This document shows positions 10,414 through 19,093 of a DNA stretch of 32,113 nucleotides, piece by piece. Location of the stretch: contig NZ_DAIDJE010000117.1 of the NCBI RefSeq assembly GCF_027451485.1, forward strand, positions 1 through 32,113. The letters run 5' to 3'. The notes under the pieces are model-generated. The model was not told the origin of the DNA. It made no database searches and saw only the letters and a program-made list of their open reading frames with translations. The stretch comes from Bradyrhizobium sp. (GTDB taxonomy: Bacteria > Pseudomonadota > Alphaproteobacteria > Rhizobiales > Xanthobacteraceae). How positions within the stretch are numbered: position 1 is the stretch's first letter; each line of letters starts with the position of its first letter. Made by a program: the position numbers and the translations under genes.

Positions 10414-11022
10414 TCACGTCATTTCCGTCAACCGCGCCGCGTAACGCGCCATCAGATCGACCTCGATATTGACTTCGCTGCCCGCGCGCCACGACGACAG
10501 CGTCGTGACACTGAGCGTATGCGGGATGATCAGCACGGAAAACGTCGTGTCCTTGACCGCATTGACCGTAAGCGAAACCCCATCCAGCGTGATCGATCCC
10601 TTGGGTGCAATGAAACGGGCGAGTTCTCGCGTGGTATGGAGCGTAAACCGAGCCATATCGGGCAAATCCTCGCGGGAACGGATCGTCGCCACGCCGTCCG
10701 CGTGACCGGCAACGATATGGCCGCCGAGTTCGTCGCCGATCTTCAGCGCCCGTTCCAGATTGAGCCTGGTGCCGACGTCCCAGAGCCTCGCCGTCGTCAT
10801 GCCCAGCGTCTCGGCGGCGGCATCGACATCGAACCAGGTCTTGTCCCTTTCGATGCCGGAAGCGACGACCGTGAGACACACGCCATTGCAGGCGATCGAC
10901 GCGCCATCCGCAATCGTTGCGCGATCGTAGTGGCAGGCAATACGCAAGCGATGCAGCTGCCCCTGCGCGACCGGGGTCAGGCTTGCGATCTCGCCGATGT
11001 CGGAGACGATGCCGGTAAACAT
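10414..11022 (-). CDS. ribE: Riboflavin synthase (alpha chain)
   Basis: A 202-residue riboflavin synthase that dismutates two lumazines to riboflavin. It starts [12 protein letters not shown], as expected, and has two lumazine-binding repeats: the first with ACNGVCLTVV (near 44-53), the second with GGHIVAGHADGVATI (from 100) and ITLDGVSLTVNAV. The C-terminal helix follows. Its ATG shares one base with the ribD stop, so ribD and ribE are coupled. No FMN riboswitch is evident nearby. Confidence 0.97.
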   Translation of the reverse strand: MFTGIVSDIGEIASLTPVAQGQLHRLRIACHYDRATIADGASIACNGVCLTVVASGIERDKTWFDVDAAAETLGMTTARLWDVGTRLNLERALKIGDELGGHIVAGHADGVATIRSREDLPDMARFTLHTTRELARFIAPKGSITLDGVSLTVNAVKDTTFSVLIIPHTLSVTTLSSWRAGSEVNIEVDLMARYAARLTEMT

Positions 11023-12167
11023 TAAGCGCGCTCGTAAATCGTTAATGTGTCGGAACTTAAGTCTTCGCTAGCACGAAGACGAAAGGCCGACGACTGCGTG
11101 ATGGCGCCGAGCGGCAATGCATCGAGCGCTGGCACACCGTCAGGACCGATCGCCTTCGGCGCACGAAGCAGCCAGAATTCGTCGACCAGCCCAGCGGCGA
11201 CAAAGGAAGAGGCTACGCGCGCTCCGCCCTCGACCAGAAGCCGGGTGATGCCGCGCTCGGCGAGTTCGCGCAGGACGACCAACACGTCCAGCCCGGCCGG
11301 CGTCGAAGCGACGCGGATCACATGGGCGCCACTCGCCCCCAGAATCGTGGCGGCGGGCGCCTCCGCGAGTTCCGAGGTGACCACCCAAAGCGGCGTGCCG
11401 CGGGCGGAATGAACCAGCCGGCTGGCCGGAGGGATCCTCAAGGCGCGATCGAGCACGACGCGGACCGGCGAACGCGCCTGCATACCCGGCAGGCGGCAGG
11501 TCAAAAGCGGATCGTCCGACAGCACCGTGCCGATCCCAACCAGAATGGCGTCACACTGTGCCCGCAACAGATGCATGTGCGATTTGGCGAGATCGCCCGA
11601 AATCGCAATCGGCTTGTGACCGGCGGCCGCGATCTTGTCGTCGGAAGAGACGGCGAGCTTCAGGATCACCTGCGGACGGTGCTCGCGAACGCGGCGGAAA
11701 TGGCCGGCATGGGCGCGCGCGGCTTCCTCGGCCTCGAGCCCGACGGCGACCTCTATCCCGGCCTTGCGCAGCTTCGCATGGCCCTGCCCGGCCACTTCCG
11801 GATTGGGGTCATCGATCGCCGACACGACGCGCTTGATGCCAGCGGTGATGACGGCGTCCGCGCAAGGCGGCGATTTGCCGACGTGAGAACAGGGTTCCAG
11901 CGTCACATAGAGCGTCGCGCCGCGCGCCGCCTCGCCAGCCTGCGCAAGCGCGATCGGCTCGGCATGAGGGCGACCGCCCGGCTGCGTCCAGCCGCGGCCG
12001 ACAATGACGCCATCCTTCACCACCACCGCGCCGACGGCCGGATTGGGCCAGGTTCGCCCGAGGCCGCGCCGGCCAAGCGTCAGCGCAAGCTGCATGAAGC
12101 GCTCATCGGCCGCCTTCGAGTCTTTCATCTTCTGCGCGAGCTGTTCTTCCAGAATGCGGAAGATCAT
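11022..12167 (-). CDS. ribD: Bifunctional riboflavin deaminase/reductase RibD
   Basis: A 381-residue two-domain enzyme for the second and third steps of riboflavin synthesis. The N-terminal cytidine-deaminase-like domain has the zinc site HAE (68-70) with Cys93 and Cys102 in [11 protein letters not shown]. The C-terminal domain, from about 165, is the NADPH-dependent reductase related to dihydrofolate reductase, with [18 protein letters not shown] and [13 protein letters not shown]. The ATG at 12167 overlaps the nrdR stop by four bases; an internal ATG at 12128 is an alternative start, and neither has a strong ribosome site. Confidence 0.96.
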   Translation of the reverse strand: MIFRILEEQLAQKMKDSKAADERFMQLALTLGRRGLGRTWPNPAVGAVVVKDGVIVGRGWTQPGGRPHAEPIALAQAGEAARGATLYVTLEPCSHVGKSPPCADAVITAGIKRVVSAIDDPNPEVAGQGHAKLRKAGIEVAVGLEAEEAARAHAGHFRRVREHRPQVILKLAVSSDDKIAAAGHKPIAISGDLAKSHMHLLRAQCDAILVGIGTVLSDDPLLTCRLPGMQARSPVRVVLDRALRIPPASRLVHSARGTPLWVVTSELAEAPAATILGASGAHVIRVASTPAGLDVLVVLRELAERGITRLLVEGGARVASSFVAAGLVDEFWLLRAPKAIGPDGVPALDALPLGAITQSSAFRLRASEDLSSDTLTIYERA

Positions 12168-12646
12168 TTGCGTAACAGCGTGATCCGCGCGTCATCCTCG
12201 CCGGAGAGTTCGCCGAGCACCGCCTCGAAATCCTTGGCCTCGCGGAAGTTGCGGTAGACCGAAGCGAAGCGCACATAGGCCACGTCGTCGAGCTGGCGCA
12301 GATGCTCCATCACGATCTCGCCGATCGCCTCGGAGGAAATCTCAGCCTCGCCGCCGCTCTCGAGCTCGCGCACGATGGCAGAGACCATTTTCTCCACGCG
12401 CTCCGAATCCACCGGGCGCTTGCGCAAGGAAATCTGCACCGAGCGCATCAGCTTGTCGCGGTCGAACGGCACCCGGCGGCCGTTGCGCTTGATGACCGTC
12501 AGTTCGCGAAGCTGCACGCGCTCGAAGGTGGTGAAACGGAAATTGCAGGCGACGCAAACCCGCCGGCGCCGGATCACGGCGGAGTCTTCCGTCGGACGGG
12601 AGTCCTTCACCTGCGTATCGAGACTGTTGCAGCTTGGGCAACGCAT
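12164..12646 (-). CDS. nrdR: Transcriptional repressor NrdR
   Basis: A 160-residue regulator of ribonucleotide reductase genes. The N-terminal zinc ribbon has Cys3, Cys6, Cys31 and Cys34 (MRCPSC and VCVAC), followed by RFTTFERVQ. An ATP-cone domain occupies about residues 49-139 and senses ATP/dATP, with [19 protein letters not shown] at its start. It lies 12 bases after glyA and overlaps ribD by four bases. No NrdR box is obvious in this window, so its targets are elsewhere. Confidence 0.97.
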   Translation of the reverse strand: MRCPSCNSLDTQVKDSRPTEDSAVIRRRRVCVACNFRFTTFERVQLRELTVIKRNGRRVPFDRDKLMRSVQISLRKRPVDSERVEKMVSAIVRELESGGEAEISSEAIGEIVMEHLRQLDDVAYVRFASVYRNFREAKDFEAVLGELSGEDDARITLLRK

Positions 12647-12658
12647 GCGAACGGACCT

Positions 12659-13969
12659 TTACTGGTAAATCGGGAAGCGATCGGTAAGCGCCTTCACCCG
12701 TTCCTTCATGGCCTGCTCCACCAGCGGCGCAGAGCCGTCCTTCGACTGCGCGACCGCGTTCAAGACTTCCGCGATCATGCCGCCGACCTGCTTGAACTCG
12801 GCAACGCCAAAGCCGCGCGTGGTCGCGGCCGGGGTGCCCAGGCGAAGACCCGAGGTCACGAACGGCTTTTCGGGGTCGAACGGAATGCCGTTCTTGTTGC
12901 AGGTGATGGCGGCGCGAACCAGCGCCTTTTCGGAGACGTTGCCCTTCAAGCCCTTCGGGCGAAGGTCGACCAGCATCAGGTGGTTGTCCGTGCCGCCGGA
13001 CACGATGTCGAGGCCCTCGGCGCGCAGACTTTCCGCCAGCGCCTTCGCGTTCTCGACGACGTTCCTGGCGTAGACCTTGAATTCCGGCTGCAAGGCTTCC
13101 GCAAACGCAACCGCCTTCGCTGCGATCACATGCATCAGCGGGCCACCTTGCAGGCCCGGGAAGATCGCCGAATTGAACTTCTTGGCGAGCGTCTCATCGT
13201 TGCAGAGGATCAGACCGCCGCGGGGGCCGCGCAGCGACTTGTGCGTCGTCGTCGTCGTGACATGCGCGTGCGGCACCGGAGAAGCATGCACGCCGCCGGC
13301 CACCAGCCCCGCGAAATGCGCCATGTCGACCAGCAGATAGGCGCCGACGCTGTCCGCGATCTCGCGAAACCGCTTGAAATCCCAGGCGCGCGAATAGGCC
13401 GAACCGCCGGCGATGATCAGCTTGGGCCGAACCTGTTCGGCCTGTCTCGCGATCGCATCCATGTCGAGCAGCTGATCTTCGCGGCGCACCGTATAGTGCA
13501 CCGCCTTGAACCACTTGCCGGACATGTTGACCGGCGAGCCGTGGGTGAGATGTCCGCCGGCGGCGAGATCAAGGCCCATGAAGGTGTCGCCGGGCTGAAG
13601 AAGCGCCAGAAACACCGCCTGGTTCATCTGGCTGCCGGAGTTCGGCTGCACGTTGGCGAAGTTGGCACCAAACAGCTTCTTGGCCCGCTCGATCGCGAGC
13701 GTTTCGGCCACGTCGACCCACTCGCAACCGCCATAATAGCGGGCGCCCGGATAGCCCTCGGCGTATTTGTTGGTCATCACCGAACCCTGCGCTTCGAGCA
13801 CAGCGCGGCTGACGATGTTTTCCGAGGCGATCAGCTCGATCTCGTGGCGCTGGCGGCCCAGCTCGCCCTTGATCGCGGCAGCGATTTCGGGGTCGGCCTC
13901 GGCAAGCCCCGCGGTGAAGAACGACGAGGGCGTGGAGGCGGCTTGGGCGCTGGAAGACGATGAGCTCAT
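12659..13969 (-). CDS. glyA: Serine hydroxymethyltransferase
   Basis: A 436-residue PLP enzyme that interconverts serine and glycine while charging tetrahydrofolate with a one-carbon unit. The PLP lysine is Lys244 in [14 protein letters not shown]. Other signatures are [25 protein letters not shown] and [12 protein letters not shown]. The N-terminus has an unusual run of serines. ATG at 13969 sits ten bases after GGAG; a TTG six bases upstream would leave too short a spacing. It appears to be the first gene of the glyA-nrdR-ribD-ribE-ribH-nusB-thiL series. Confidence 0.97.
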   Translation of the reverse strand: MSSSSSSAQAASTPSSFFTAGLAEADPEIAAAIKGELGRQRHEIELIASENIVSRAVLEAQGSVMTNKYAEGYPGARYYGGCEWVDVAETLAIERAKKLFGANFANVQPNSGSQMNQAVFLALLQPGDTFMGLDLAAGGHLTHGSPVNMSGKWFKAVHYTVRREDQLLDMDAIARQAEQVRPKLIIAGGSAYSRAWDFKRFREIADSVGAYLLVDMAHFAGLVAGGVHASPVPHAHVTTTTTHKSLRGPRGGLILCNDETLAKKFNSAIFPGLQGGPLMHVIAAKAVAFAEALQPEFKVYARNVVENAKALAESLRAEGLDIVSGGTDNHLMLVDLRPKGLKGNVSEKALVRAAITCNKNGIPFDPEKPFVTSGLRLGTPAATTRGFGVAEFKQVGGMIAEVLNAVAQSKDGSAPLVEQAMKERVKALTDRFPIYQ

Positions 13970-14318
13970 TGGCAAAATTCTCCACCGCCGCGACTGTGAG
14001 AGCGTCGCGATCGGTCAACGAATGGCGGTCGAAAGAGTGCCTGCGGGATACCACATCGCCCCCCGTCGGCCAAGCCGTTGCGGTAGTCGCCTGATAATTA
14101 TGCCAGATATGGTGGAGATAGCTCGGAACCTTACCCGGCGCACCGGCCTCACGGTTCGAGGCGCCGCGCCTGGTGCGGCTCTCGCCAGAGGTCCAGCGGC
14201 AAATGGGCCCCGATTCCCAAGGAGGTGCAAAGCGGGGTCTTGAGGGGTGGCCGCAGGCTGCCCTCCAATTGGCATGGACAAGCCCTTCCCGCGGCACCAA
14301 ATGCCCGGGTTCTGGCCG
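13970..14318. other. Gene-free region upstream of glyA
   Basis: No open frame here resembles a known protein. It should contain the glyA promoter; on the minus strand a CATAATTAT stretch (about 14093-14102) is a possible -10 element. I see no glycine riboswitch or other convincing structured leader. Confidence 0.4.
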
Positions 14319-14760
14319 AAGTCCTCCTTCAGAGGACGCAGGGAATGCCGGGTGCCGGTCGCACCCGCAGCTCCGCGTGCAAAGAATGAGAGCACGCAGA
14401 TAAGTCACCACAGGTTCACCGGAAATCACCGGCATTCCCTGCGCGAAGGTGTTACGGTTTCCTTCGTGCTCGCCCCGGAGACCGGGCTTTGTTGCCTCCG
14501 TCCCCGGTGCGATGCGTCAGCATCGTCACCAGGTTGATATCAGCGTCGGGATATCAGGCCCACACGACTTCGCCGTCCGCCTGCGACATCGCTCGTCAGT
14601 CGATGCGCCGGCGTCCATCGCATCCTGCACCCAACGTTCGTGATGATCGCGAAGCGCCCTCTCAAGGGGTACGGGACGTGCGAAGAAATGCCCGTGATTT
14701 GCCCGACGCCACAAGCGAAGTTGCGTGCGACAGATTAACGCGACGGGCAAATCAGGTGAA
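14319..14760. repeat. Palindrome-rich dispersed repeat-like element
   Basis: Perfect inverted repeats are CGCAGGGAATGCCGG (14337-14351) with CCGGCATTCCCTGCG (14429-14443), and TGATTTGCCCG (14695-14705) with CGGGCAAATCA (14744-14754). A small TCCTCCTTCAGAGGA hairpin lies at 14322-14336. Open frames across it have no resemblance to known proteins and are Arg-rich, as expected for noncoding DNA. I recognise the wording from intergenic sequences repeated many times in Bradyrhizobium-like genomes, but cannot verify copy number from one window. Confidence 0.55.
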
Positions 14761-14867
14761 TTGCGTGAAAAGCTGTCAAGCGGAAAGCAGTTGCCTGCGC
14801 GGCATCATGCGAGATTCCTATCCTGACAAAAGGATCATGTCCGCCGCTCGGATTTCAGAAGGTGGCC

Positions 14868-15200
14868 TCATCGACGTGCCTTGGACTGAATCGCTCGGAG
14901 ATACTCGGTCACAGCGCCCGCATCGCGCTGGCTGAAGCGGAATGTCGGCATATCAGGATGAATGCTGCTGAGCCCATTCTGCAACCGCTGGCTGAAGTCG
15001 GCGTCATAGAGCTTGTTTTCGCCAAGCTCCCGGAACGGCGGCGCGTAGCGATGCGGACTTTGCCCGGTCCTGCCAACGGCGTGACAACGACCGCAGAATT
15101 CTTCGAGCAACGCTCGCGCGTGTTGCTGCTCTCTGTCCAGCGCGTGGGCTGCCGCGCCGGACGACAGGACAATCGAGAGAGCCACAAGGATTCTCTTCAT
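14868..15200 (-). CDS. Small periplasmic c-type cytochrome
   Basis: A 110-residue single-haem cytochrome c. The first 20 residues form a signal peptide ending in AAAHA. The haem motif CGRCH is at 36-40 and the likely axial Met84 is in HPDMPTF. The C-terminal VTEYLRAIQS helix is typical of class I cytochromes. I chose the ATG at 15200 because it starts with the signal peptide; the frame is open 45 codons upstream without meaning. It would carry electrons in the periplasm; the partner is unknown because its neighbours are not oxidoreductases. Confidence 0.88.
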   Translation of the reverse strand: MKRILVALSIVLSSGAAAHALDREQQHARALLEEFCGRCHAVGRTGQSPHRYAPPFRELGENKLYDADFSQRLQNGLSSIHPDMPTFRFSQRDAGAVTEYLRAIQSKARR

Positions 15201-15328
15201 CTCCGCTCCGTTTCCACAGCCGTTCCGGGCGCGAGTGCAGCGAGCGAACAATCGTGCGCAATGGCGCAGCCGAAAATCCAGCGTGCCGATCAGATGCCAG
15301 GCGAACTGGATTTCCAGGCCCGCTTCTT

Positions 15329-15358
15329 CGCGCAAAATGGCTTGGCCATTTTGTCGCG
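15329..15358. repeat. Strong hairpin between substrate-binding protein and cytochrome genes
   Basis: AAAATGGC (15334-15341) pairs with GCCATTTT (15345-15352) around a three-base loop, extended by CGCG on both sides. It lies downstream of the substrate-binding protein gene and upstream of the cytochrome gene. No T-run follows on the minus strand, so a repeat-type palindrome is as likely as a terminator. Confidence 0.55.
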
Positions 15359-15428
15359 ACGACGCATCCCGGAAATGACGGCCGCATGGTGAGCGCGCTC
15401 CGTCGAACGACCGCAGCGCGCGTCTGCT

Positions 15429-16661
15429 CTACTTCTTCACCAGCGGGCAATCGCTCTGCGACAGCGGCTTGGCGGCGTCGTCAGGTGCAATCGTTGCCAC
15501 CAGCTTGTAATAGTCCCACGGATATTTCGACTCTTCCGGCTTCTTCACCTCGAATAGATAGGCCGGAATCAGGCGCCGACCGTCGGCGCGAAGCGGACCC
15601 TTGCCGAACAAGGGATCGTCGGTCGGCATTTCCTTCATCTTGGCAACCACCTTGGCGCCGTCATGCGGATTGCCGCCCATCGCCTCCAGCGTTTTCAGAT
15701 AATGCAGCACGACGGCATAGTTGCCGGCCTGCGTCATCGAGGGCATGGCGTGATTGTGGGTCTTTTCCTGGAAGCGCTTCGACCAGGCCCGCGTCTTGTC
15801 GTTCAGGTCCCAGTAGAAGGAGGCGGTGAAGGTCAGGCCGTGCGCGGTCTTCAGTCCAAGCGAATGCACGTCGTTGATGAACAGCAGAAGCGCGGCTAGC
15901 TTCTGGCCGCCCGCAACGATGCCGAATTCGGAAGCCTGTTTGATGGCGTTGTCGGTGTCGCCGCCGGCATTGGCGAGTCCAATGACCTTCGCCTTGGAGG
16001 CCTGCGCCTGCAACAGGAAAGAGGAGAAGTCGGCGGTGTTGAGCGGGTGCTTGACGTCGCCCAAGACCTTGCCACCGTTGGCGACGACGACTGCACTCGT
16101 GTCACGTTCCAGCGCCTTTCCGAAAGCGTAATCGGCGGTCAGGAAGAACCAGGTATCGCCGCCGGCCTTGGTCAGCGCCTTGCCCGTGCCGTTCGCGAGC
16201 ATATACGTGTCGTAGCTGTAGGAGACGGTGTTGGCGTTGCACGCCTTGCCGGTGAGGTCGGCGGTCGCCGCGCCGTTGTTCAGCAGGATCGCATTCTTCT
16301 CCTTCACAACATTGCTGACGGCCAGCGCCACACCGGAATTCGGCGTATCGGCGATCGCATCGACCTTCTCGGTGTCGATCCACTGCCGCGCGATGCTGAC
16401 GCCGACGTCGGGCTTGTTCTGGTGATCGCCGCTGATCACGTCGATCTTCCAGCCTTTCGCCTGCAAACCGGAATCTTCCACAGCCATCTTGACGGCCACC
16501 ACCGAATTTGGGCCGCCAATATCGGCGTAAAGGCTCGACATGTCGTTCAGCACGCCGATCTTGACGTTCTTGTCCTGGGCGTGCGCCGAGGTGGCAACGC
16601 CAAGCCCCAGACATGCAAAGGCCAGCAAAGCGGCTGTACGCCGCGGCAATATCGTGGTCAT
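15429..16661 (-). CDS. Branched-chain amino-acid-type ABC transporter substrate-binding protein
   Basis: A 410-residue periplasmic binding protein of the Leu/Ile/Val (LivK, Peripla_BP_6) type. A signal peptide with Arg-Arg, a hydrophobic core and cleavage after SAHA (residue 28) is followed by KIGVLNDMSSLYADIGGPNS, the standard start of the fold. Further features are YAFGKALERD, a hinge region, and DPLFGKGPLRADGRRLIPAYLFEVKKP near the C-terminus. GGGAGGG lies before the ATG at 16661. No permease or ATPase gene lies beside it, so it is an orphan here; the ligand could be an amino acid, amide or aromatic acid. Confidence 0.92.
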   Translation of the reverse strand: MTTILPRRTAALLAFACLGLGVATSAHAQDKNVKIGVLNDMSSLYADIGGPNSVVAVKMAVEDSGLQAKGWKIDVISGDHQNKPDVGVSIARQWIDTEKVDAIADTPNSGVALAVSNVVKEKNAILLNNGAATADLTGKACNANTVSYSYDTYMLANGTGKALTKAGGDTWFFLTADYAFGKALERDTSAVVVANGGKVLGDVKHPLNTADFSSFLLQAQASKAKVIGLANAGGDTDNAIKQASEFGIVAGGQKLAALLLFINDVHSLGLKTAHGLTFTASFYWDLNDKTRAWSKRFQEKTHNHAMPSMTQAGNYAVVLHYLKTLEAMGGNPHDGAKVVAKMKEMPTDDPLFGKGPLRADGRRLIPAYLFEVKKPEESKYPWDYYKLVATIAPDDAAKPLSQSDCPLVKK

Positions 16662-16852
16662 CAAATCCCTCCCGTTGCGGTATCCGGGTCGGCTCTCTTG
16701 TGCGGAGCCTTTGCCCAAAGCTTCATCGATAATGCGGCTCTTCCGTTAACCGTGGTTGACTTAATCGGCAATGGGACTTTGTGCTGGTTAGCCGCGGTCT
16801 GAAGCATGGTCAGGAAGACATGCGGCTGGACCAAAGGGTTTTGCCGCCGGGT

Positions 16853-17389
16853 CTACCCTGCCGGGCCACCGCAACTCGTAATGTCGTTGGCGAGGCTCCA
16901 GCTTTCGTTGGTCCGCAGGTTGGTCGTCTTGTAAACGCGGCCGCGGAGATCGCCGGGACATTGCTGCGGCACCTGCACCAGGCACATATTGACCTTGTCG
17001 AAGATCTGCGAGTGAACGATCGCGTTCTCGCGGTGGAGCGAAACCTGAACGCCTGAATTGGAGAAGCGGACGAGAGTGCCAGGATCGGCTCCCCTCTTGG
17101 GCCGCGGCGGCAAATCCTCGCCATAGCGGTCGGTGATCGAGGTGATTGTAGTCTCGAAGCATTCGCCGACCTTGCGCGGCAACTTTGAAATGCGCTCGGT
17201 GTTCGGCAAAAACTCGTCGTCATCCGTCACATCGGGGGCCGGCGTCCACTTGTCCGGTGGCGCCGTCCCGGGATTCAGACGCTCTGCCGGTGGCGGGGGT
17301 TGATTGGCAAGGGACGCCAGAAAGCCCGGCTGCGTGCAGCCCGCGCTGGCGAACACGGATACCAGGCAGAGCAGACGAACGTGCTTCAT
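16853..17389 (-). CDS. Hypothetical lipoprotein
   Basis: A 178-residue predicted lipoprotein with a short signal peptide and a SAGC lipobox (Cys18). A Pro-rich linker follows, and then a globular domain containing three more cysteines (in GECFETTITS, CLVQVP and QQCPG) and a C-terminal SCGGP, which may form disulfides in the periplasm. I do not recognise a family. I chose the ATG at 17389 because GAAG lies nine bases upstream; an ATG at 17407 would add six residues. It begins 31 bases after the glutathione transferase gene ends on the same strand. Confidence 0.7.
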   Translation of the reverse strand: MKHVRLLCLVSVFASAGCTQPGFLASLANQPPPPAERLNPGTAPPDKWTPAPDVTDDDEFLPNTERISKLPRKVGECFETTITSITDRYGEDLPPRPKRGADPGTLVRFSNSGVQVSLHRENAIVHSQIFDKVNMCLVQVPQQCPGDLRGRVYKTTNLRTNESWSLANDITSCGGPAG

Positions 17390-17420
17390 CGCTTTGAACT
17401 TCGGCATTGCTTCGTGCGCT

Positions 17421-18047
17421 CTACCTGGCGAAACGGTAGGCACCGCCCTTTTCGATCGAGCGCTGAAAGGCAGGCCGCGCATGCATGCGCGAAAGCCAGC
17501 TCTTCAAATTCGGAAACGGTCCAAGCCGCTGATAGACGTCGGCGATCTCGCCCACAAAACTCATCTGGATGTCGGCGCCGGTCAGGGATTGGCCTACGAA
17601 GAACTCCCTGCCCTTCAGTGCGGAATCGACATAGCCGAGATGATTGGCAATCTCGCTGTCGATGCGCGGATGCAGCGGACTGCCCGCTTCCTTCAACCGC
17701 GATACATAAAGGTTGAGCATCAAAGGCAGCATGGCTGAGCCTTCGGCATAATGCAGCCATTCATTGTAGGCCTCGTAGTCAGCCGTTCCGGGTCTCGGCA
17801 TCATCCGCCCCTGACCGTAGGTGCGAACGAGGTAGTCGACGATAGCGCCGGATTCGGCGATTTTGAGAGCGCCATCCGTGATGACGGGCGATTTCCCGAG
17901 CGGATGGATCGCCGTCAACTCGGGAGGCGCCAGGCGCGTCTTGGCATCGCGCTGGTAAAACTTCAACTCGTACGGCGTACCCAGTTCCTCCAGCAGCCAC
18001 AGGATCCGCTGCGAACGGGAGTCGTTGAGATGATGAAGGATGGGCAT
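17421..18047 (-). CDS. Glutathione S-transferase family protein
   Basis: A 208-residue cytosolic GST-fold protein. The N-terminal thioredoxin-like domain starts MPILHHLNDSRSQRILWLLEELG, with Ser10 or Ser12 as possible glutathione-activating residues. ALKIAESGAIVDYLVRTYG contains the conserved ES-GAI glutathione-binding turn. The C-terminal helical domain includes the SLTGADIQMSF N-capping motif. The ATG at 18047 fits the family; the open frame continues 63 codons upstream through palindromic repeat sequence. The substrate is unknown; it may detoxify electrophiles. Confidence 0.9.
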   Translation of the reverse strand: MPILHHLNDSRSQRILWLLEELGTPYELKFYQRDAKTRLAPPELTAIHPLGKSPVITDGALKIAESGAIVDYLVRTYGQGRMMPRPGTADYEAYNEWLHYAEGSAMLPLMLNLYVSRLKEAGSPLHPRIDSEIANHLGYVDSALKGREFFVGQSLTGADIQMSFVGEIADVYQRLGPFPNLKSWLSRMHARPAFQRSIEKGGAYRFAR

Positions 18048-18087
18048 GCGTTCCCCGGGGTGCCCCTGTGGGGCGCTATTGGCCCAA

Positions 18088-18137
18088 TTCCAACATTCGC
18101 ATCCCCTACTCAGCAGGCACTGTTGCAAATGTTGGAA
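18088..18137. repeat. Inverted repeat upstream of the GST gene
   Basis: TTCCAACATT (18088-18097) and AATGTTGGAA (18128-18137) match perfectly around a 30-base loop, some 40-90 bases before the GST start codon. It could be an operator half-site pair or a relic of the neighbouring palindromic repeat. Confidence 0.5.
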
Positions 18138-18180
18138 CCAAAAAACCACTGGATAATACAGGTTTGTAACGGAGTTTTTG

Positions 18181-18239
18181 GATTTGACATTCGCTTTCAG
18201 AAGCAGCGGGAGGCGGCGAGCGAATGTCAAAGCCACTCC
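18181..18239. repeat. Palindromic repeat, copy A (TTTGACATTCGCT family)
   Basis: TTTGACATTCGCT (18183-18195) and AGCGAATGTCAAA (18219-18231) form a perfect 13-base inverted repeat. The outer flanks GATTTGACATTCGCT and GTCAAAGCCACTCC recur at 25391-25450, so this is a dispersed family rather than a unique hairpin. Confidence 0.75.
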
Positions 18240-18273
18240 GTCGCCCAGAGCTTTACCAGAGATTTCGGCAAAA

Positions 18274-18310
18274 AGGCAAAGAGCCGCGGGTGAGATTTCA
18301 CCCCCGGCTC
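18274..18310 (-). terminator. Rho-independent terminator of the two small genes
   Basis: The hairpin GAGCCG/CGGCTC plus GGGTGA/TCACCC (18281-18310) is followed on the minus strand by TTTGCCTTTTTG. It lies 53 bases after the stop of the downstream small gene (18364-18585). Confidence 0.65.
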
Positions 18311-18363
18311 ACCTGCAAAGGTCTCGCGGGATCAATGAATTGGCGGTGCCGCCTAATCCGATC

Positions 18364-18585
18364 CTACAGCCCCGTATAGCCTTCCTTCACCGGATCGATT
18401 GAACCGTCGAGTTGGCGCAAATAGGTCAGACCGCACACGGTGAGCCGGTGCACGTCGGTTTCGCCTGCCTCGAACAGGGTTGTGACATATCGGGTGACCT
18501 TTTCCCGGGCCTCGGCGCTCGCGGCCGCCGTGCGATTCAACAAGAGATCATACGTCATCATGATACGGTCGATGGCGGCTTCCAT
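18364..18585 (-). CDS. Small hypothetical protein (73 aa)
   Basis: A 73-residue, mostly helical protein with no signal peptide or membrane segment. GAGGAA lies seven bases before the ATG at 18585. The C-terminal half (VHRLTVCGLTYLRQLDGS) has a single cysteine and an amphipathic helix. I do not recognise a family. It lies 62 bases after a gene of nearly equal size and similar composition on the same strand and before a good terminator, so the two probably form a short operon. Confidence 0.7.
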   Translation of the reverse strand: MEAAIDRIMMTYDLLLNRTAAASAEAREKVTRYVTTLFEAGETDVHRLTVCGLTYLRQLDGSIDPVKEGYTGL

Positions 18586-18647
18586 GGATTCCTCGCGTTG
18601 TGATGAAGCTTGGATCGTAGGCGCAGGCACGGATCGGGTTCGCTCCG

Positions 18648-18878
18648 TCAGAGGTTTTCGCTTTCCAGCGCTTCGAATTTCGCAATTGCCTTGTTGGCGA
18701 GCCTGATCCTGTTGAATTCGCCGCGCTCGAACAGTTGGACGATGATCGACAGCAATTGTTCGTTGGTCGCAAAGCTGTCGGCGATGGCGCCGCTGCGATA
18801 CAGATAGTCGGCGGCGATCGCATAAGCGTCGCTGACCACCCCGGCATTCATGACCCGTAATCCACGCTCGACGAGCAT
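18648..18878 (-). CDS. Small hypothetical protein (76 aa)
   Basis: A 76-residue helical protein. GGAGG sits seven bases before the ATG at 18878, a better ribosome site than the in-frame upstream starts offer. Notable segments are SDAYAIAADYLYRSGAIADS and LLSIIVQLFERGEFNRIRLA, which could form a helical hairpin resembling a TPR-like unit, though one unit is too little to assign. No family recognised. It precedes the 73-residue gene and follows the ldtR terminator, so it should have its own promoter in 18879-18980. Confidence 0.7.
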   Translation of the reverse strand: MLVERGLRVMNAGVVSDAYAIAADYLYRSGAIADSFATNEQLLSIIVQLFERGEFNRIRLANKAIAKFEALESENL

Positions 18879-18973
18879 GATCGTCCTCCGATCCGCAGCG
18901 ATAAGCCGGGCGAACCGCGAAAGTTCCAATTCAGGGGGCCTTGAAAGGCAAGGACAAGCCGGAACCTGCATCG

Positions 18974-19015
18974 AAAGACAAAACGCACCGGCTTCGGGAA
19001 ATCCGAACCGGTGCG
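18974..19015 (-). terminator. Rho-independent terminator of ldtR
   Basis: CGCACCGG (18984-18991) pairs with CCGGTGCG (19008-19015), continued by TTCGG/CCGAA around a GAAAT loop with one bulged base. On the minus strand TTTTGTCTTT follows. It lies 79 bases after the ldtR stop. Confidence 0.8.
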
Positions 19016-19093
19016 CTGATGGGGAAGTTTGTCGTCCAGATCGCTGCGGCTGCCGGTCTTTTCAGACCGCCGGCTTGGCCGCAAGCAGAACGC

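Noticed and set aside
12302..13963. A 553-codon plus-strand open frame opposite glyA and nrdR
   Set aside because: It is antisense to two certain genes, Arg/His-rich, and is a by-product of high-GC codon use.
13970..14100. Glycine or folate riboswitch upstream of glyA
   Set aside because: I could not find the conserved core of either class in the glyA leader.
13569..14435. Minus-strand open frame of 288 codons upstream of and overlapping glyA
   Set aside because: Its 3' half is glyA read in the wrong frame and its 5' half is repeat sequence.
14487..14935. Plus-strand open frame of 148 codons in the repeat block
   Set aside because: It runs through palindromic repeat sequence and into the antisense of the cytochrome gene, with no ribosome site or recognisable domain.
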